Shown: in pieces, positions 17,139-25,373 of the stretch | Layout of the letters: every line of letters starts with the position of its first letter | Numbering within the stretch: the first letter of the stretch is position 1 | From: Bacteroidota bacterium | GTDB lineage: Bacteria; Bacteroidota; Bacteroidia; Chitinophagales; Chitinophagaceae | NCBI GenBank assembly: GCA_947476825.1 | Contig: CANJRV010000026.1 | Location: 1-32,910, forward strand | Direction of reading: 5' to 3' | Length of the DNA stretch: 32,910 bases | Translations under genes and position numbers: made by a program | Notes under the pieces: generated by a model | Database searches by the model: none | What the model was told of the DNA's origin: nothing | Seen by the model: only the letters and a program-made list of their open reading frames with translations

Positions 17139-17321
17139 CCAAGCCCTGAAAGGGCGACATATGAATAGCAAGGGGTGCAACCCCTTGAAAAAGAATAAAA
17201 ACCCAAGCCCAGAAAGGGCGATATATAAATAGCAAGGGGTGCAACCCCTTGAAAAAGAATAAAAACCCAAGCCCTGAAAGGGCTAAATATGAATAGCAAG
17301 GGGTGCAACCCCTTGAAAAAG
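17139..17321. repeat. Three tandem 64-bp double-hairpin units (REP/BIME-like)
   Basis: Units start at 17139, 17203 and 17267, exactly 64 bp apart. Each has a first palindrome, GCCCTGAAAGGGC (GCCCAGAAAGGGC in unit 2), then a second, CAAGGGGT-GCA-ACCCCTTG, an 8-bp stem with 3-nt loop (17169-17187 in unit 1). An A-rich linker follows. The second palindrome is unchanged in all three while bases between the hairpins vary. Similar GCCC..GGGC plus GGGGTGCAACCCC units are familiar from Bacteroidota intergenic DNA. No protein frame across it is credible. Confidence 0.85.
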
Positions 17322-17349
17322 TAGTGAGTATTGAGTAGTTAGTATTGAG
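17322..17349. repeat. Four 7-bp-phased units after the hairpin array
   Basis: TAGTGAG, TATTGAG, TAGTTAG and TATTGAG follow one another exactly in phase. They resemble the units on the other side of the hairpin array at 17069-17110, so the array is flanked on both sides by this kind of repeat. Confidence 0.55.
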
Positions 17350-17436
17350 ATTTGAAAATTTGAAAATGTGGAGATTCGGGATTTGCATTTTTGGATTTGC
17401 ATTTTTGGAATTTGGAATTTTATCCTTTGGAATTTT
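17349..17436. repeat. AT-rich repeat element, copy B
   Basis: It begins GATTTGAAAATTTGAAAATG, one base different from copy A at 15013, and ends in the same TTTGGAATTTGGAATTTT and CCTTTGGAATTTT words. GGATTTGCATTTTT occurs nearly twice in between. Like copy A, it lies just upstream of a plus-strand gene. Confidence 0.55.
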
Positions 17437-17440
17437 AAAG

Positions 17441-17448
17441 TAGATTTG
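17441..17448 (+). promoter_or_regulatory. Putative -7 promoter box for the TerC-murF/alr pair
   Basis: TAGATTTG matches TAnnTTTG and ends 7 bp before the ATG at 17456. That spacing would make an almost leaderless mRNA, so either the true promoter is further upstream or the message has a very short leader. Motif match only. Confidence 0.35.
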
Positions 17449-17455
17449 CTTCTTC

Positions 17456-18385
17456 ATGAGTACAGACCTTTTAAGTTATCTAATATTTATCCTTGCATTA
17501 GCAATTTCCTTTTTACTTGATTTATTGGTCTTCAGTAAAAAAAACAAAGAAGTAAGTATACGAAGTGCATCCTTTCAATATTTGTTTTGGGTAGCCATGG
17601 CTTTATCTTATTGCGTCTATTTATGGTATACCTATGATGCGCACACTTCATTGAATTATCTATCTGCGTATTTCATGGAAATGTCGCTTTCCATCGATAA
17701 TATATTTGTCTTTGTTTTGATTTTTACTTCCTTACAAATCAGTAGCAAAAACATAGGCCGAGTACTCATGGTTGGTGTTATACTCGCTATTATATTTAGA
17801 ATTATATTTATCGCAGTCGGTATAGTATTGGTTCAAAAATTTTCCTGGATATTATACATTTTCGGTGGCTTCTTAGTTTTTACTGGTGTCAAGATGTTGT
17901 TCAGTAATCCAGAAGAAGAAACAGATATACGAGATGGCAAAATTTATAAATTGATTCGTAAATACCTTCGATACACAGATATAGAGCCTGAAGGAAAATA
18001 TATAATCACAAAAAATGAGAAGGCTTATTTCACTAAATTATCTTTAGTCATTATTATGATTGGCGTCACGGATATCATTTTTGCATTGGATTCTATACCA
18101 GCTGTGTTTGCTATTACCACTGATAATTTGGTTGTCTATTCTTCAAATATTTTTGCGGTACTTGGCTTGAGAGCCTTATTTTTTATTTTGCAAAAAGCAG
18201 CAAGCAAATTTGATTTTTTACAACAAGGTATTGCCATCGTATTGATGTTTATCGGGGCAAAAATGTTTTTAGAATTAATACATCTTCATCTTCCAGTTTG
18301 GGTTTCTTTAGTGGTTATTTTACTATGTATTGGTGGATCTATTGTTTACTCGATTTACCACTCTAGAAAAAAACTGCGTGCTTAA
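17456..18385 (+). CDS. TerC/Alx-family integral membrane protein
   Basis: A 309-residue protein with about nine membrane helices and the family signatures: EMSLSIDNIFVFVLIF, with acidic residues inside a helix; VTDIIFALDSIPAVFAIT; and SNIFAVLGLRALFFIL. Members such as E. coli Alx and TerC export metal ions, mainly manganese, some of them to load secreted metalloproteins. The cytoplasmic loop after helix 4 (NPEEETDIRDGKIYKL) is as in the Alx-type group. The gene ends 6 bp before the MurF-Alr gene, so they are likely co-transcribed, although no functional link is obvious. E. coli alx has a pH-responsive leader RNA; I do not see one here. Confidence 0.9.
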   Translation: MSTDLLSYLIFILALAISFLLDLLVFSKKNKEVSIRSASFQYLFWVAMALSYCVYLWYTYDAHTSLNYLSAYFMEMSLSIDNIFVFVLIFTSLQISSKNIGRVLMVGVILAIIFRIIFIAVGIVLVQKFSWILYIFGGFLVFTGVKMLFSNPEEETDIRDGKIYKLIRKYLRYTDIEPEGKYIITKNEKAYFTKLSLVIIMIGVTDIIFALDSIPAVFAITTDNLVVYSSNIFAVLGLRALFFILQKAASKFDFLQQGIAIVLMFIGAKMFLELIHLHLPVWVSLVVILLCIGGSIVYSIYHSRKKLRA

Positions 18386-18391
18386 TTTAAC

Positions 18392-20887
18392 ATGATACAG
18401 ACACAAGAAATACAAGCTGTTGTGAAAGGCAAATTGCTTTCTGTTGGAAAGGAAACCTTGATAGACAATATATTATTGGATAGTCGTAAAATTGCACATC
18501 CTGCATCTTCTGTCTTTATCGCCTTAAGCACCGAACGAAGAGATGCACACGCTTTTTGTTGGGATGTATATCAAGCTGGCGTTAGATGTTTTATCATTCA
18601 TCAAGCAATAGATATCTCATCATATAAAGATGCTTGGGTTATACAAGTGCCCAATACTTTAGTAGCATTACAACAATTAGCCGCATGGCATCGAGCGAAA
18701 TTTTCCATACCAATTGTTGGTATTACAGGCAGTAATGGAAAGACGATTGTAAAGGAATGGCTCAATCAATTATTAGAATCGGATTATGTTATTGTTCGCA
18801 GTCCAAAAAGTTTTAATTCGCAAATTGGTGTACCACTTTCTGTTTGGCAAATGCAAGCTGAACATACTTTGGCTTTATTTGAAGCGGGCATTTCACAATC
18901 GGGTGAAATGGAGCAATTAGAGAAAATAATCAAACCAAACATTGGCATATTTACCAATATCGGCGAAACACATAATGAAGGATTTTTAAATATTCGACAA
19001 AAAATAAATGAAAAATTAAATCTGTTTAAATCTGCCAATACCATCATTTACAATAAAGATTATTTGGAATTGCATGATTGTATTTTATTATTTGCCAACC
19101 AATTAAAACAAAGCAAAAATACAGATATACAATTATTGACTTGGAGCAAAAAGTATGACGCGGTATTGCAAATTACGCATATCGAAAAGCTAAATCATTT
19201 TGCAACTATTCATGCATTGTATGAAACAAATACATGCTCTATTCGCATTCCATTTACAGATGACGCCTATATAGAAAACAGTATTCATTGTTGGTTATTA
19301 CTCATTCATCTTGGTATTCCTCAAGAAGAGATAGAGAGCCGCATGTTGAAATTAACCCATGTTGCCATGCGGTTGGAATTACTCAAGGGTTCTAACAATT
19401 GCACCTTAATTAATGATAGCTACAACTCAGACGTTTCGTCCTTTTCTATAGCATTAGATTTTTTATCGCAACAAAATCAGCATGAACACAAAACCGTTAT
19501 TTTATCCGATATATTAGAAAGCGGACGAGACAATGATTTGTACGATGAAGTGGCTGACTTATTGCATCAAAAAAAAATAAATCGATTGATCGGCATTGGT
19601 GAAACGATCAGTCGGAATAAAAATATTTTTCGTGCCAATAGAAATTTAAAATCTACTTTTTTTAAAAATACCGAATCCTTTTTAGACACAATAGACACCA
19701 GCTCATTTGTGGATGAAAGTATCTTGATTAAAGGCTCTCGCCGATTTGAATTTGAAAAAATAGCCAAAAGACTACAAGAGAGAATACACCAAACGGTAAT
19801 GGAAATTAATTTGAATTCATTAGTCCATAATTTAAAAGTGTATCAATCCTTGTTGAATAAAAACACGAAAACGATGGCTATGGTAAAAGCATTTTCCTAT
19901 GGAAGTGGGAGCTTTGAAGTAGCGAATAAAATGCAGTTTGAAGGAATTGATTATTTGGCAGTAGCCTATGCCGATGAAGGCGTCGCATTGCGAAAAAATG
20001 GAATTGATTTACCCATCATGGTAATGAATGCCGATGATAGTTCTTTTGATTTATTAATAGAATGGAAATTAGAACCTGAAATATATAATGCACGCATCTT
20101 ACTCCGTTTATTGGAAGTTGCGAAAGAGCAAGAATTAATTCATTACCCCATTCATATCAAATTAGATACAGGCATGCATCGCTTGGGTTTTGAAGAAAAA
20201 GAACTAGATGAATGTATTGCTATTTTACTTGCTTCCAAAGAATTAAAAGTGGCTTCTGTTTTTTCTCATTTAGCTGGAAGTGAAGAAAAGGAACTAGATG
20301 AATTTACAGCCTATCAAGCTGCTGCATTTACGGCCATGTGCAACAAAATGGAATCCAAATTAGGCTATTCCTTTTTGCGCCATTTATGCAATTCTTCAGC
20401 CATCGTTCGACATCCAGAATTACAATTCGCTATGGTAAGATTGGGATTAGGATTATACGGAATTGACAGTAGTAATCAAATCATGCAGAAGTTGAAACCA
20501 GTTAGCAGCATGAAAACAAAAATTTCTCAAATCAAAAATATTTCTCTGCATGAAACGGTTGGATATAACCGAAAAGGTGTGTTGCAAAGAGATACGATCA
20601 TAGGAACAGTTTGTGTTGGCTATGCAGATGGAATCACGCGTAGACTCGGCAATGGTGTAGGCAAAATGATGGTGAACGGCGTGCTTGTATCCATTGTAGG
20701 CAATGTATGTATGGATATGTGTATGTTAGATCTTACCGATGTTGCGGATGTAAAGGAAGGAGATGATGTTATAATTTTTGGAGAGGAACTTTCCGTATGT
20801 GAATTGGCAAAATGGGCTGGAACTATTCCTTATGAAATATTAACTGGCATTTCACAACGCGTGAAGCGAGTTTATTTCGAAGAATAA
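18392..20887 (+). CDS. murF-alr: Fused UDP-MurNAc-tripeptide:D-Ala-D-Ala ligase / alanine racemase (MurF-Alr)
   Basis: An 831-residue cytoplasmic protein joining two steps of D-alanine use in cell-wall synthesis. Residues 1-465 are MurF: a substrate-binding N-terminus, the ATP loop GITGSNGKTIVKEWL at 110-124, the central ligase motif NIGETHNEGF, and a C-terminal domain with LINDSYNSDVSS. The Alr part begins at about Met470. It has the PLP-binding Lys499 in AMVKAFSYGSG, HIKLDTGMHRLGF, and the catalytic Tyr725 in ETVGYNRKG, followed by VCVGYADGITRRLG. This fusion is a known Bacteroidota trait. The usual MurF P-loop Thr-Thr is Thr-Ile here. The racemase could supply D-Ala for making the D-Ala-D-Ala that the ligase adds. 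No frameshift is seen at the joint. Confidence 0.95.
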   Translation: MIQTQEIQAVVKGKLLSVGKETLIDNILLDSRKIAHPASSVFIALSTERRDAHAFCWDVYQAGVRCFIIHQAIDISSYKDAWVIQVPNTLVALQQLAAWHRAKFSIPIVGITGSNGKTIVKEWLNQLLESDYVIVRSPKSFNSQIGVPLSVWQMQAEHTLALFEAGISQSGEMEQLEKIIKPNIGIFTNIGETHNEGFLNIRQKINEKLNLFKSANTIIYNKDYLELHDCILLFANQLKQSKNTDIQLLTWSKKYDAVLQITHIEKLNHFATIHALYETNTCSIRIPFTDDAYIENSIHCWLLLIHLGIPQEEIESRMLKLTHVAMRLELLKGSNNCTLINDSYNSDVSSFSIALDFLSQQNQHEHKTVILSDILESGRDNDLYDEVADLLHQKKINRLIGIGETISRNKNIFRANRNLKSTFFKNTESFLDTIDTSSFVDESILIKGSRRFEFEKIAKRLQERIHQTVMEINLNSLVHNLKVYQSLLNKNTKTMAMVKAFSYGSGSFEVANKMQFEGIDYLAVAYADEGVALRKNGIDLPIMVMNADDSSFDLLIEWKLEPEIYNARILLRLLEVAKEQELIHYPIHIKLDTGMHRLGFEEKELDECIAILLASKELKVASVFSHLAGSEEKELDEFTAYQAAAFTAMCNKMESKLGYSFLRHLCNSSAIVRHPELQFAMVRLGLGLYGIDSSNQIMQKLKPVSSMKTKISQIKNISLHETVGYNRKGVLQRDTIIGTVCVGYADGITRRLGNGVGKMMVNGVLVSIVGNVCMDMCMLDLTDVADVKEGDDVIIFGEELSVCELAKWAGTIPYEILTGISQRVKRVYFEE

Positions 20888-20973
20888 GTTTGAATAAAAT
20901 GTTTGCATGCTACATGGCATCAATGACTCATTTCTATATCTTATTTAAAGAATAAATAATTCAATAAAATTTC

Positions 20974-20981
20974 TACTTTTG
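20974..20981 (+). promoter_or_regulatory. Putative -7 promoter box for the lipocalin-like gene
   Basis: TACTTTTG matches TAnnTTTG exactly and lies 34 bp before the ATG at 21016, a normal leader length. No clear -33 element is seen in the AT-rich DNA upstream. Confidence 0.5.
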
Positions 20982-21015
20982 TTCAAGTATATTTTTCATC
21001 TTTTAATAAAACAAA

Positions 21016-21447
21016 ATGAAAACTAAAAAACGAATAGCTAAAATTTCTTTTGGTATTGCAGGTTCTGTTATCCTATGCTTGATTCTTTTTTCTTTCAATA
21101 TGAATCAAGAAAAAAATCTAATTGGAAAGTGGAAACAAGTATCAAGAACCTTTTCTTCATCTACCTATCAAGATACAACGATGCCGTTGATTAATGTATA
21201 TAAATTTTTCGAGAACAATCAATTCTTGTTAACACAAACCGTAATAAAGGATATAGGTATGGGTAACAAGGGCACTCTTACACAAGCGGAAGGTGATTAT
21301 AAGATAGAGAAAAATATCATCACATTACATGGAGATAAAATGGATGATGTATCTTTTACATTGACTTTCTTATCTGATTCTATAATGCAATTAAGTTCAG
21401 ATAATAATATAAATGGATGGAAGGAAGTTTATCATAAGATTTATTAA
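21016..21447 (+). CDS. Small exported lipocalin-like protein
   Basis: A 143-residue protein with a basic start (MKTKKRIAK), a hydrophobic helix at about 11-28 (signal peptide or anchor, with no clear lipobox), then a short beta-rich domain. The domain opens with NLIGKWKQVSRTF, the G-x-W pattern that begins small lipocalin-like domains of Bacteroidota. It continues with alternating strands (YKFFENNQFLLTQT, GDYKIEKNIITLHGD, VSFTLTFLSDSIMQL) as in an eight-stranded barrel. Such domains bind small hydrophobic ligands, but here the ligand is unknown and the family call is moderate. It has its own promoter-like box and no close partner. Confidence 0.7.
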   Translation: MKTKKRIAKISFGIAGSVILCLILFSFNMNQEKNLIGKWKQVSRTFSSSTYQDTTMPLINVYKFFENNQFLLTQTVIKDIGMGNKGTLTQAEGDYKIEKNIITLHGDKMDDVSFTLTFLSDSIMQLSSDNNINGWKEVYHKIY

Positions 21448-21609
21448 ATGATTATAGAATTAAATTCAAAATACAACTGTCTGAACTAGGTTACTTCGGC
21501 TGTGCTCTTTACAGGTTTTATGATTGAATGAATACTATAATGAGTTAATAATATCTTCCAAACTAGACGCAAGACAATACATAACTTAAATTAAAATCAA
21601 CGCATCAAC

Positions 21610-21963
21610 ATGAAAATAATCATCACCACACTTTTTATTTTACTACTTACTTCTGCAGTTGCTCATTGTCAAACGCAAGCAGAAATGAATATACAAGCCT
21701 CTACTACTTTTAAAAAAGCCGACAAAGAATTGAATAAAACTTATACTGCTTTATTCAACAAATTAGACGCAGCTGAAAAGAAAGCATTAGCTGCAGCTGA
21801 AAAAGCTTGGATTACTTTTAGAGACTTAGAATGCAAGTTTGAATGTATGGAAAATGAAGGCGGCTCCATTTATCCATTAGTTTATTCTTCTTGCTTAACT
21901 AACATGACAGAAAAAAGAACCGCAGAATTAAAAGAAGTGTTGAAAGAAATGGAAGGCAAATAA
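21610..21963 (+). CDS. LprI-like (DUF1311) small secreted protein
   Basis: A 117-residue protein with a signal peptide (MKIIITTLFILLLTSAVAHC, cleavage before QTQAE) and a helical body. It keeps the DUF1311 pattern: an ADKELNKTYTALF helix, then AAEKAWITFRDLECKFE with conserved Trp, Arg-Asp and Cys, GGSIYPLVYSSC with the partner Cys, and LTNMTEKRTAELKE. In mycobacteria a member (LprI) inhibits lysozyme; the domain name comes from that, and the role here is not established. The Cys residues of FRDLECKFECMEN and YSSC probably form disulfides in the periplasm. It stands alone, with 160-185 bp gaps on each side in which I see no further gene. Confidence 0.82.
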   Translation: MKIIITTLFILLLTSAVAHCQTQAEMNIQASTTFKKADKELNKTYTALFNKLDAAEKKALAAAEKAWITFRDLECKFECMENEGGSIYPLVYSSCLTNMTEKRTAELKEVLKEMEGK

Positions 21964-22111
21964 GCAGCAAATAAATTGCCAGACTCGAATGTAATTTACA
22001 AATAATATCTTTCGTTTTTGTAAAATTGAATATCATTAATCGCAAATGCTATTCCTAATAATCTTGTAATTTTTATAAAAATTATATAACAGTTTTCATC
22101 GTATAACTATC

Positions 22112-22119
22112 TACATTTG
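22112..22119 (+). promoter_or_regulatory. Putative -7 promoter box for the type III PKS locus
   Basis: TACATTTG matches TAnnTTTG and ends 29 bp before the ATG at 22149. The promoter thus appears intact although the first gene behind it is broken. Confidence 0.5.
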
Positions 22120-22148
22120 TTACCTTATCTTAACTTAATTATCCCTAG

Positions 22149-23202
22149 ATGCCTTCATTAGCTGCTATTTCAAAAATTGATTTCCCATTTCGTATTGAGC
22201 AAGAGAAAGTAAAAAAATGTGCACAAGAATTGTTTGAACCTTCTTTTCCGCAGGTCCAAAAAATGATGAGTGTTTTTAACAATACAGAAATTAAAACAAG
22301 AAACTTTTGCAAACCATTGGAGTACTACGCTACTGTCCATAATTTTCAAGATCAGAATGAAGAATATATTCGTATCTCTCTCGATTATTCTGTATTAGCA
22401 ATTGAAGATTGTATTGCCAAAGCCAATATCAAAAAAGAAGATATAAGCGATATTATTTTCGTTTCTACAACAGGACTTGCAACACCAAGTATAGATGCAC
22501 TCATCATCAACAAAATGAAACTGAATGAGAACATTAGTCGTATGTCCATTTTTGGATTGGGTTGCGCTGGTGGCGTTGCAGGTTTTGCCAAAGCCAGCAC
22601 TTTGGCCAAAGCTAATCCAGATGCGATTGTATTGCTTGTGGCAGTAGAATTACCTTTTTACGAAACGATTACAGCAAAAGTAATTTTATTGGTTCGAGTC
22701 TTTTTGCAGACGGCGTTGCAGCATTGATTATTACTGGAGATAATCACACAAACAAAACCAATAACCAAATTTCATTTGTTGCTACACAAAGTAAATTGTA
22801 CTACCATTCATTAGAAGTGATGGGTTGGAAATTTTTAGATACAGGATTTAAGGTTTTATTTTCGCAAGACATTCCAAATATCATTGCAAAAAATATATAC
22901 AAGGACGTTACCTCCTTTTTAGAAAAACACAATTTGAAAATAGAAGATATCAAAAATTTTATCTTTCATCCAGGTGGAAAAAAATATTAACTGCTTATAG
23001 TGAGGCATTAAAAGTAGAAGGGGATTTTCTAAAAAATACAAGAGAGGTGATGAATGATTATGGAAATATGAGTAGCCCAACTGTTTTGTATGTCATGGAA
23101 AGATTCTTCACGCAAGGCTTCGACAACGGATACGGATTAATGGTTTCCATGGGCCCAGGTTTTTCATGTGAGATGGTATTACTTAACATGAAAAATAAAT
23201 AA
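22149..23202 (+). pseudogene. Type III polyketide synthase, broken by two frameshifts
   Basis: Three consecutive frames together give one chalcone-synthase-like protein. Frame 1 (22149 to about 22652) carries the nucleophilic Cys139 in GLGCAGGVAGFAKAS and ends at VEL. The family would next read CSLTF; instead the DNA jumps to FLRNDYSKSNFIGSSLFADG in another frame, as if about 10 bp were lost at 22652-22655. Frame 2 runs to FHPGGKK (catalytic His) at an A7 run (22978-22984), where one base is missing. Frame 3 continues VLTAYSEALKVEG, GNMSSPTVLYVME (catalytic Asn) and stops at 23202. Restoring 11 bp gives about 354 residues, the normal length. All three catalytic residues survive in the DNA. 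The stop adjoins the ATG of the ICMT-type gene. Confidence 0.85.
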
Positions 23203-23694
23203 ATGATTTTCATACTTTTTATTTCATTTATCATTCTACTGCGGATTGCAGAATTATTTCTTGCCAAGAGAAATGAAAAATGGATGTTGCAAAATGGCGC
23301 AGTAGAATATGGGAAAAAACATTACTCGCTTATTGTTGCTTTACATACTTCGTTTTTTATCTCGCTAATTGTTGAATATGCAAATCAACAAACGCCTTCA
23401 TATAGTATATTCATTCTGATTATTTACTTTTTACTTCTTGCATGTAAAGCATGGATTATTGCCTCGCTGGGTAAATTCTGGAACACAAAAATATTTCGCA
23501 TTCCAAATTTTCCTTTAATCAAAACAGGTCCTTACAAATATGTCAAACATCCGAATTATATAGTTGTCGTTGCAGAAATTGCACTTATTCCCCTTGCATT
23601 TCATTTGTATTATACAGCAATAATTTTTTCTCTGCTCAATGCAATCATACTGAGCATCCGAATAAAAGAAGAAAACCGAGCGTTAGAAATTTAA
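23203..23694 (+). CDS. ICMT-family (BpsB/YpbQ-like) membrane methyltransferase
   Basis: A 163-residue protein with about four or five membrane helices and the isoprenylcysteine carboxyl methyltransferase pattern: RIAELFLAKRNEKWML near the N-terminus, GKFWNTKIFRIPNFPLIKTGPYKYVKHPNYIVV in the SAM-binding region, and RIKEENRAL at the end. Its start codon directly follows the stop of the type III PKS (TAA then ATG). The same pair is known from Bacillus (BpsA-BpsB), where the methyltransferase makes methyl ethers of alkylpyrones from the synthase. The gene is intact while the synthase is not. It may be a relic, or modify a product made elsewhere. The family is firm; the substrate is inferred. Confidence 0.87.
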   Translation: MIFILFISFIILLRIAELFLAKRNEKWMLQNGAVEYGKKHYSLIVALHTSFFISLIVEYANQQTPSYSIFILIIYFLLLACKAWIIASLGKFWNTKIFRIPNFPLIKTGPYKYVKHPNYIVVVAEIALIPLAFHLYYTAIIFSLLNAIILSIRIKEENRALEI

Positions 23695-23999
23695 ATAGAG
23701 AATACAAATTAGCCGGAAAAAATCAATAGACAAAGTAAGTTGCTAAGCTGGTGTAGGATTGCATCTTGTGTCTTTCAACTATTCAAACATATTCCCAAAA
23801 AGCTAGCGCAGTTTTGTAAGCTTTGATACTCATCTGTTTGGATATACAAAGAGGAATGATTAAGTTTACATACTATCTTCCTATTTGTATAAAATAAACA
23901 TGTTGACAAGGGTATTTTATAATTAGCATTTTGTATGCAAGTTAAGATTTGGTAGTATTTACTCATTTTGCAATTATTCAAGCCTAGCAATAACATTTT
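23695..23999. other. Gene-free gap of 305 bp
   Basis: No credible gene, tRNA or strong hairpin is seen. A 78-codon minus-strand frame crossing it (23775-24011) has no family pattern and overlaps the start of the next gene head-on. The promoter of that gene must be here, but no exact TAnnTTTG box is visible. Confidence 0.5.
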
Positions 24000-25226
24000 A
24001 TGAAAAAACAAATTTTATTTCTTGCAATATGCATGACAATAAGTTTACATTCTTTCTCGCAAATTCTTTTTGAAAAAGGATATTTTATTAATAATTCAAA
24101 TCAAACCATTGCCTGTTTAATAAAAAACATAGATTGGAAAAACAATCCTACTAAATTTGAATATAGGCTAGCTCAAGATTCTATGATTCAAACTGAAAAT
24201 ATGGAAACGGTAAAGGAATTTGGAATAATTGGTGTGTCTAAATATGTAAGAGCCACTGTACAATTAGATAGATCGAGCAACGAATTGAATAATATGAGTT
24301 GGGAGAAAAATCCAAATTTTTTGGAAGAACAGTTATTTCTTAAAGTACTCGTGGAAGGAAACGCGACATTGTTTCAATACGAAGATGGATACTTGATTAG
24401 GTTTTTCTTTTGCTTAAAAGATTCTGCAATACAACAATTGGTGTATAAGCGATATTTAGTCGATGAGACAATAGCCCAGAATAATTATTTCAAGCAACAA
24501 CTTTTTAATGAATTAAGCTGCCAGGCAATTACATTGAATGATGTTGAAAATATCAGCTATTCTAAATCAGACTTAGTAGAATTCTTCGTAAAATACAATA
24601 AATGCAATAGTTCTAGCTTTGTCAATTATGCATCAAAACCAAAGATAGATTTATTTAATTTATCCTTAAGACCAGGTATAAATTATTGTCAATTAGCCAT
24701 ACAAAATTCCACGGTAAAATCATGGAATATTAATTTCGACAATAAATTTAGTTTCAGATTTGGCGTAGAAGCTGAATTTATTTTACCGTATAATAAAAGC
24801 AAATGGGGCATTTTAATTGAACCTACGTATCAGTATTATTCAGCAGAAAATACAAAACAAGTAAGTACTGTTTCAGGAGGAATTCATGTCTCACAGGTAA
24901 AATATCAGTCTATCGAATTACCAATTGGCATTAGATATTATTTATTTTTCAATCGCGCTTCAAAAATATTTACAGACATTTCATACATATTAGATTTTAA
25001 TGCCAAAAACTCCTTTGTCAAATTAATGGTTCCTGCTGGTTCTACTATGAATTCATTAGAAGTTAGGTCAAGTAAAAACTTTGGTTTAGGAATAGGTTAT
25101 AATTACAAAAATAAATATAGCATAGAAATGCGGTATCAAACCAGTCGTGAAATCTTAGGTGAGTATGTATATTGGGACTCTAGTTATAAAACCAGTTCTA
25201 TTATTTTTGGATATAGTTTGTTTTAA
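24000..25226 (+). CDS. Predicted outer membrane beta-barrel protein of unknown function
   Basis: A 408-residue protein with a signal peptide (MKKQILFLAICMTISLHSFSQ). The first half (about 22-215) is a mixed soluble domain: FEKGYFINNSNQTIACLI, strand-rich segments, then a helical part ending DLVEFFVKYNKCNSS. The second half (about 220-408) is a run of alternating amphipathic strands, such as FSFRFGVEAEFIL, WGILIEPTYQYYS, YQSIELPIGIRYYLF and YSIEMRYQTSREILG. It ends SSIIFGYSLF with a C-terminal Phe, typical of outer membrane barrels. This two-part layout is common in Bacteroidota and usually left hypothetical. I do not assign a role. No operon partner lies close by. Confidence 0.75.
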   Translation: MKKQILFLAICMTISLHSFSQILFEKGYFINNSNQTIACLIKNIDWKNNPTKFEYRLAQDSMIQTENMETVKEFGIIGVSKYVRATVQLDRSSNELNNMSWEKNPNFLEEQLFLKVLVEGNATLFQYEDGYLIRFFFCLKDSAIQQLVYKRYLVDETIAQNNYFKQQLFNELSCQAITLNDVENISYSKSDLVEFFVKYNKCNSSSFVNYASKPKIDLFNLSLRPGINYCQLAIQNSTVKSWNINFDNKFSFRFGVEAEFILPYNKSKWGILIEPTYQYYSAENTKQVSTVSGGIHVSQVKYQSIELPIGIRYYLFFNRASKIFTDISYILDFNAKNSFVKLMVPAGSTMNSLEVRSSKNFGLGIGYNYKNKYSIEMRYQTSREILGEYVYWDSSYKTSSIIFGYSLF

Positions 25227-25373
25227 AGCGTAGCTGTAAATTCGTGATTTGCATCATAAACGAAACGGATTATAGTAATTCACTATCCCACAATATCCAT
25301 TTAAAAATATTCTCCATCCTAACTTTTATCATCCATACATTGCATCTCATCATTTAGCTATTATTTTTACAGC

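Noticed and set aside
17139-17321. Possible CRISPR array
   Set aside because: Units are 64 bp in direct tandem with no unique spacers, each unit is internally palindromic twice, and no cas genes are present.
17079-17457. Three overlapping minus-strand frames of 63-112 codons with repeated proline/leucine/phenylalanine-rich stretches
   Set aside because: They are translations of the 64-bp palindromic array and its flanking repeats in different frames, with no start context or family pattern.
23775-24011. 78-codon minus-strand frame in the gap before the beta-barrel gene
   Set aside because: No family features, no promoter box, and it overlaps the start of a well-supported gene.
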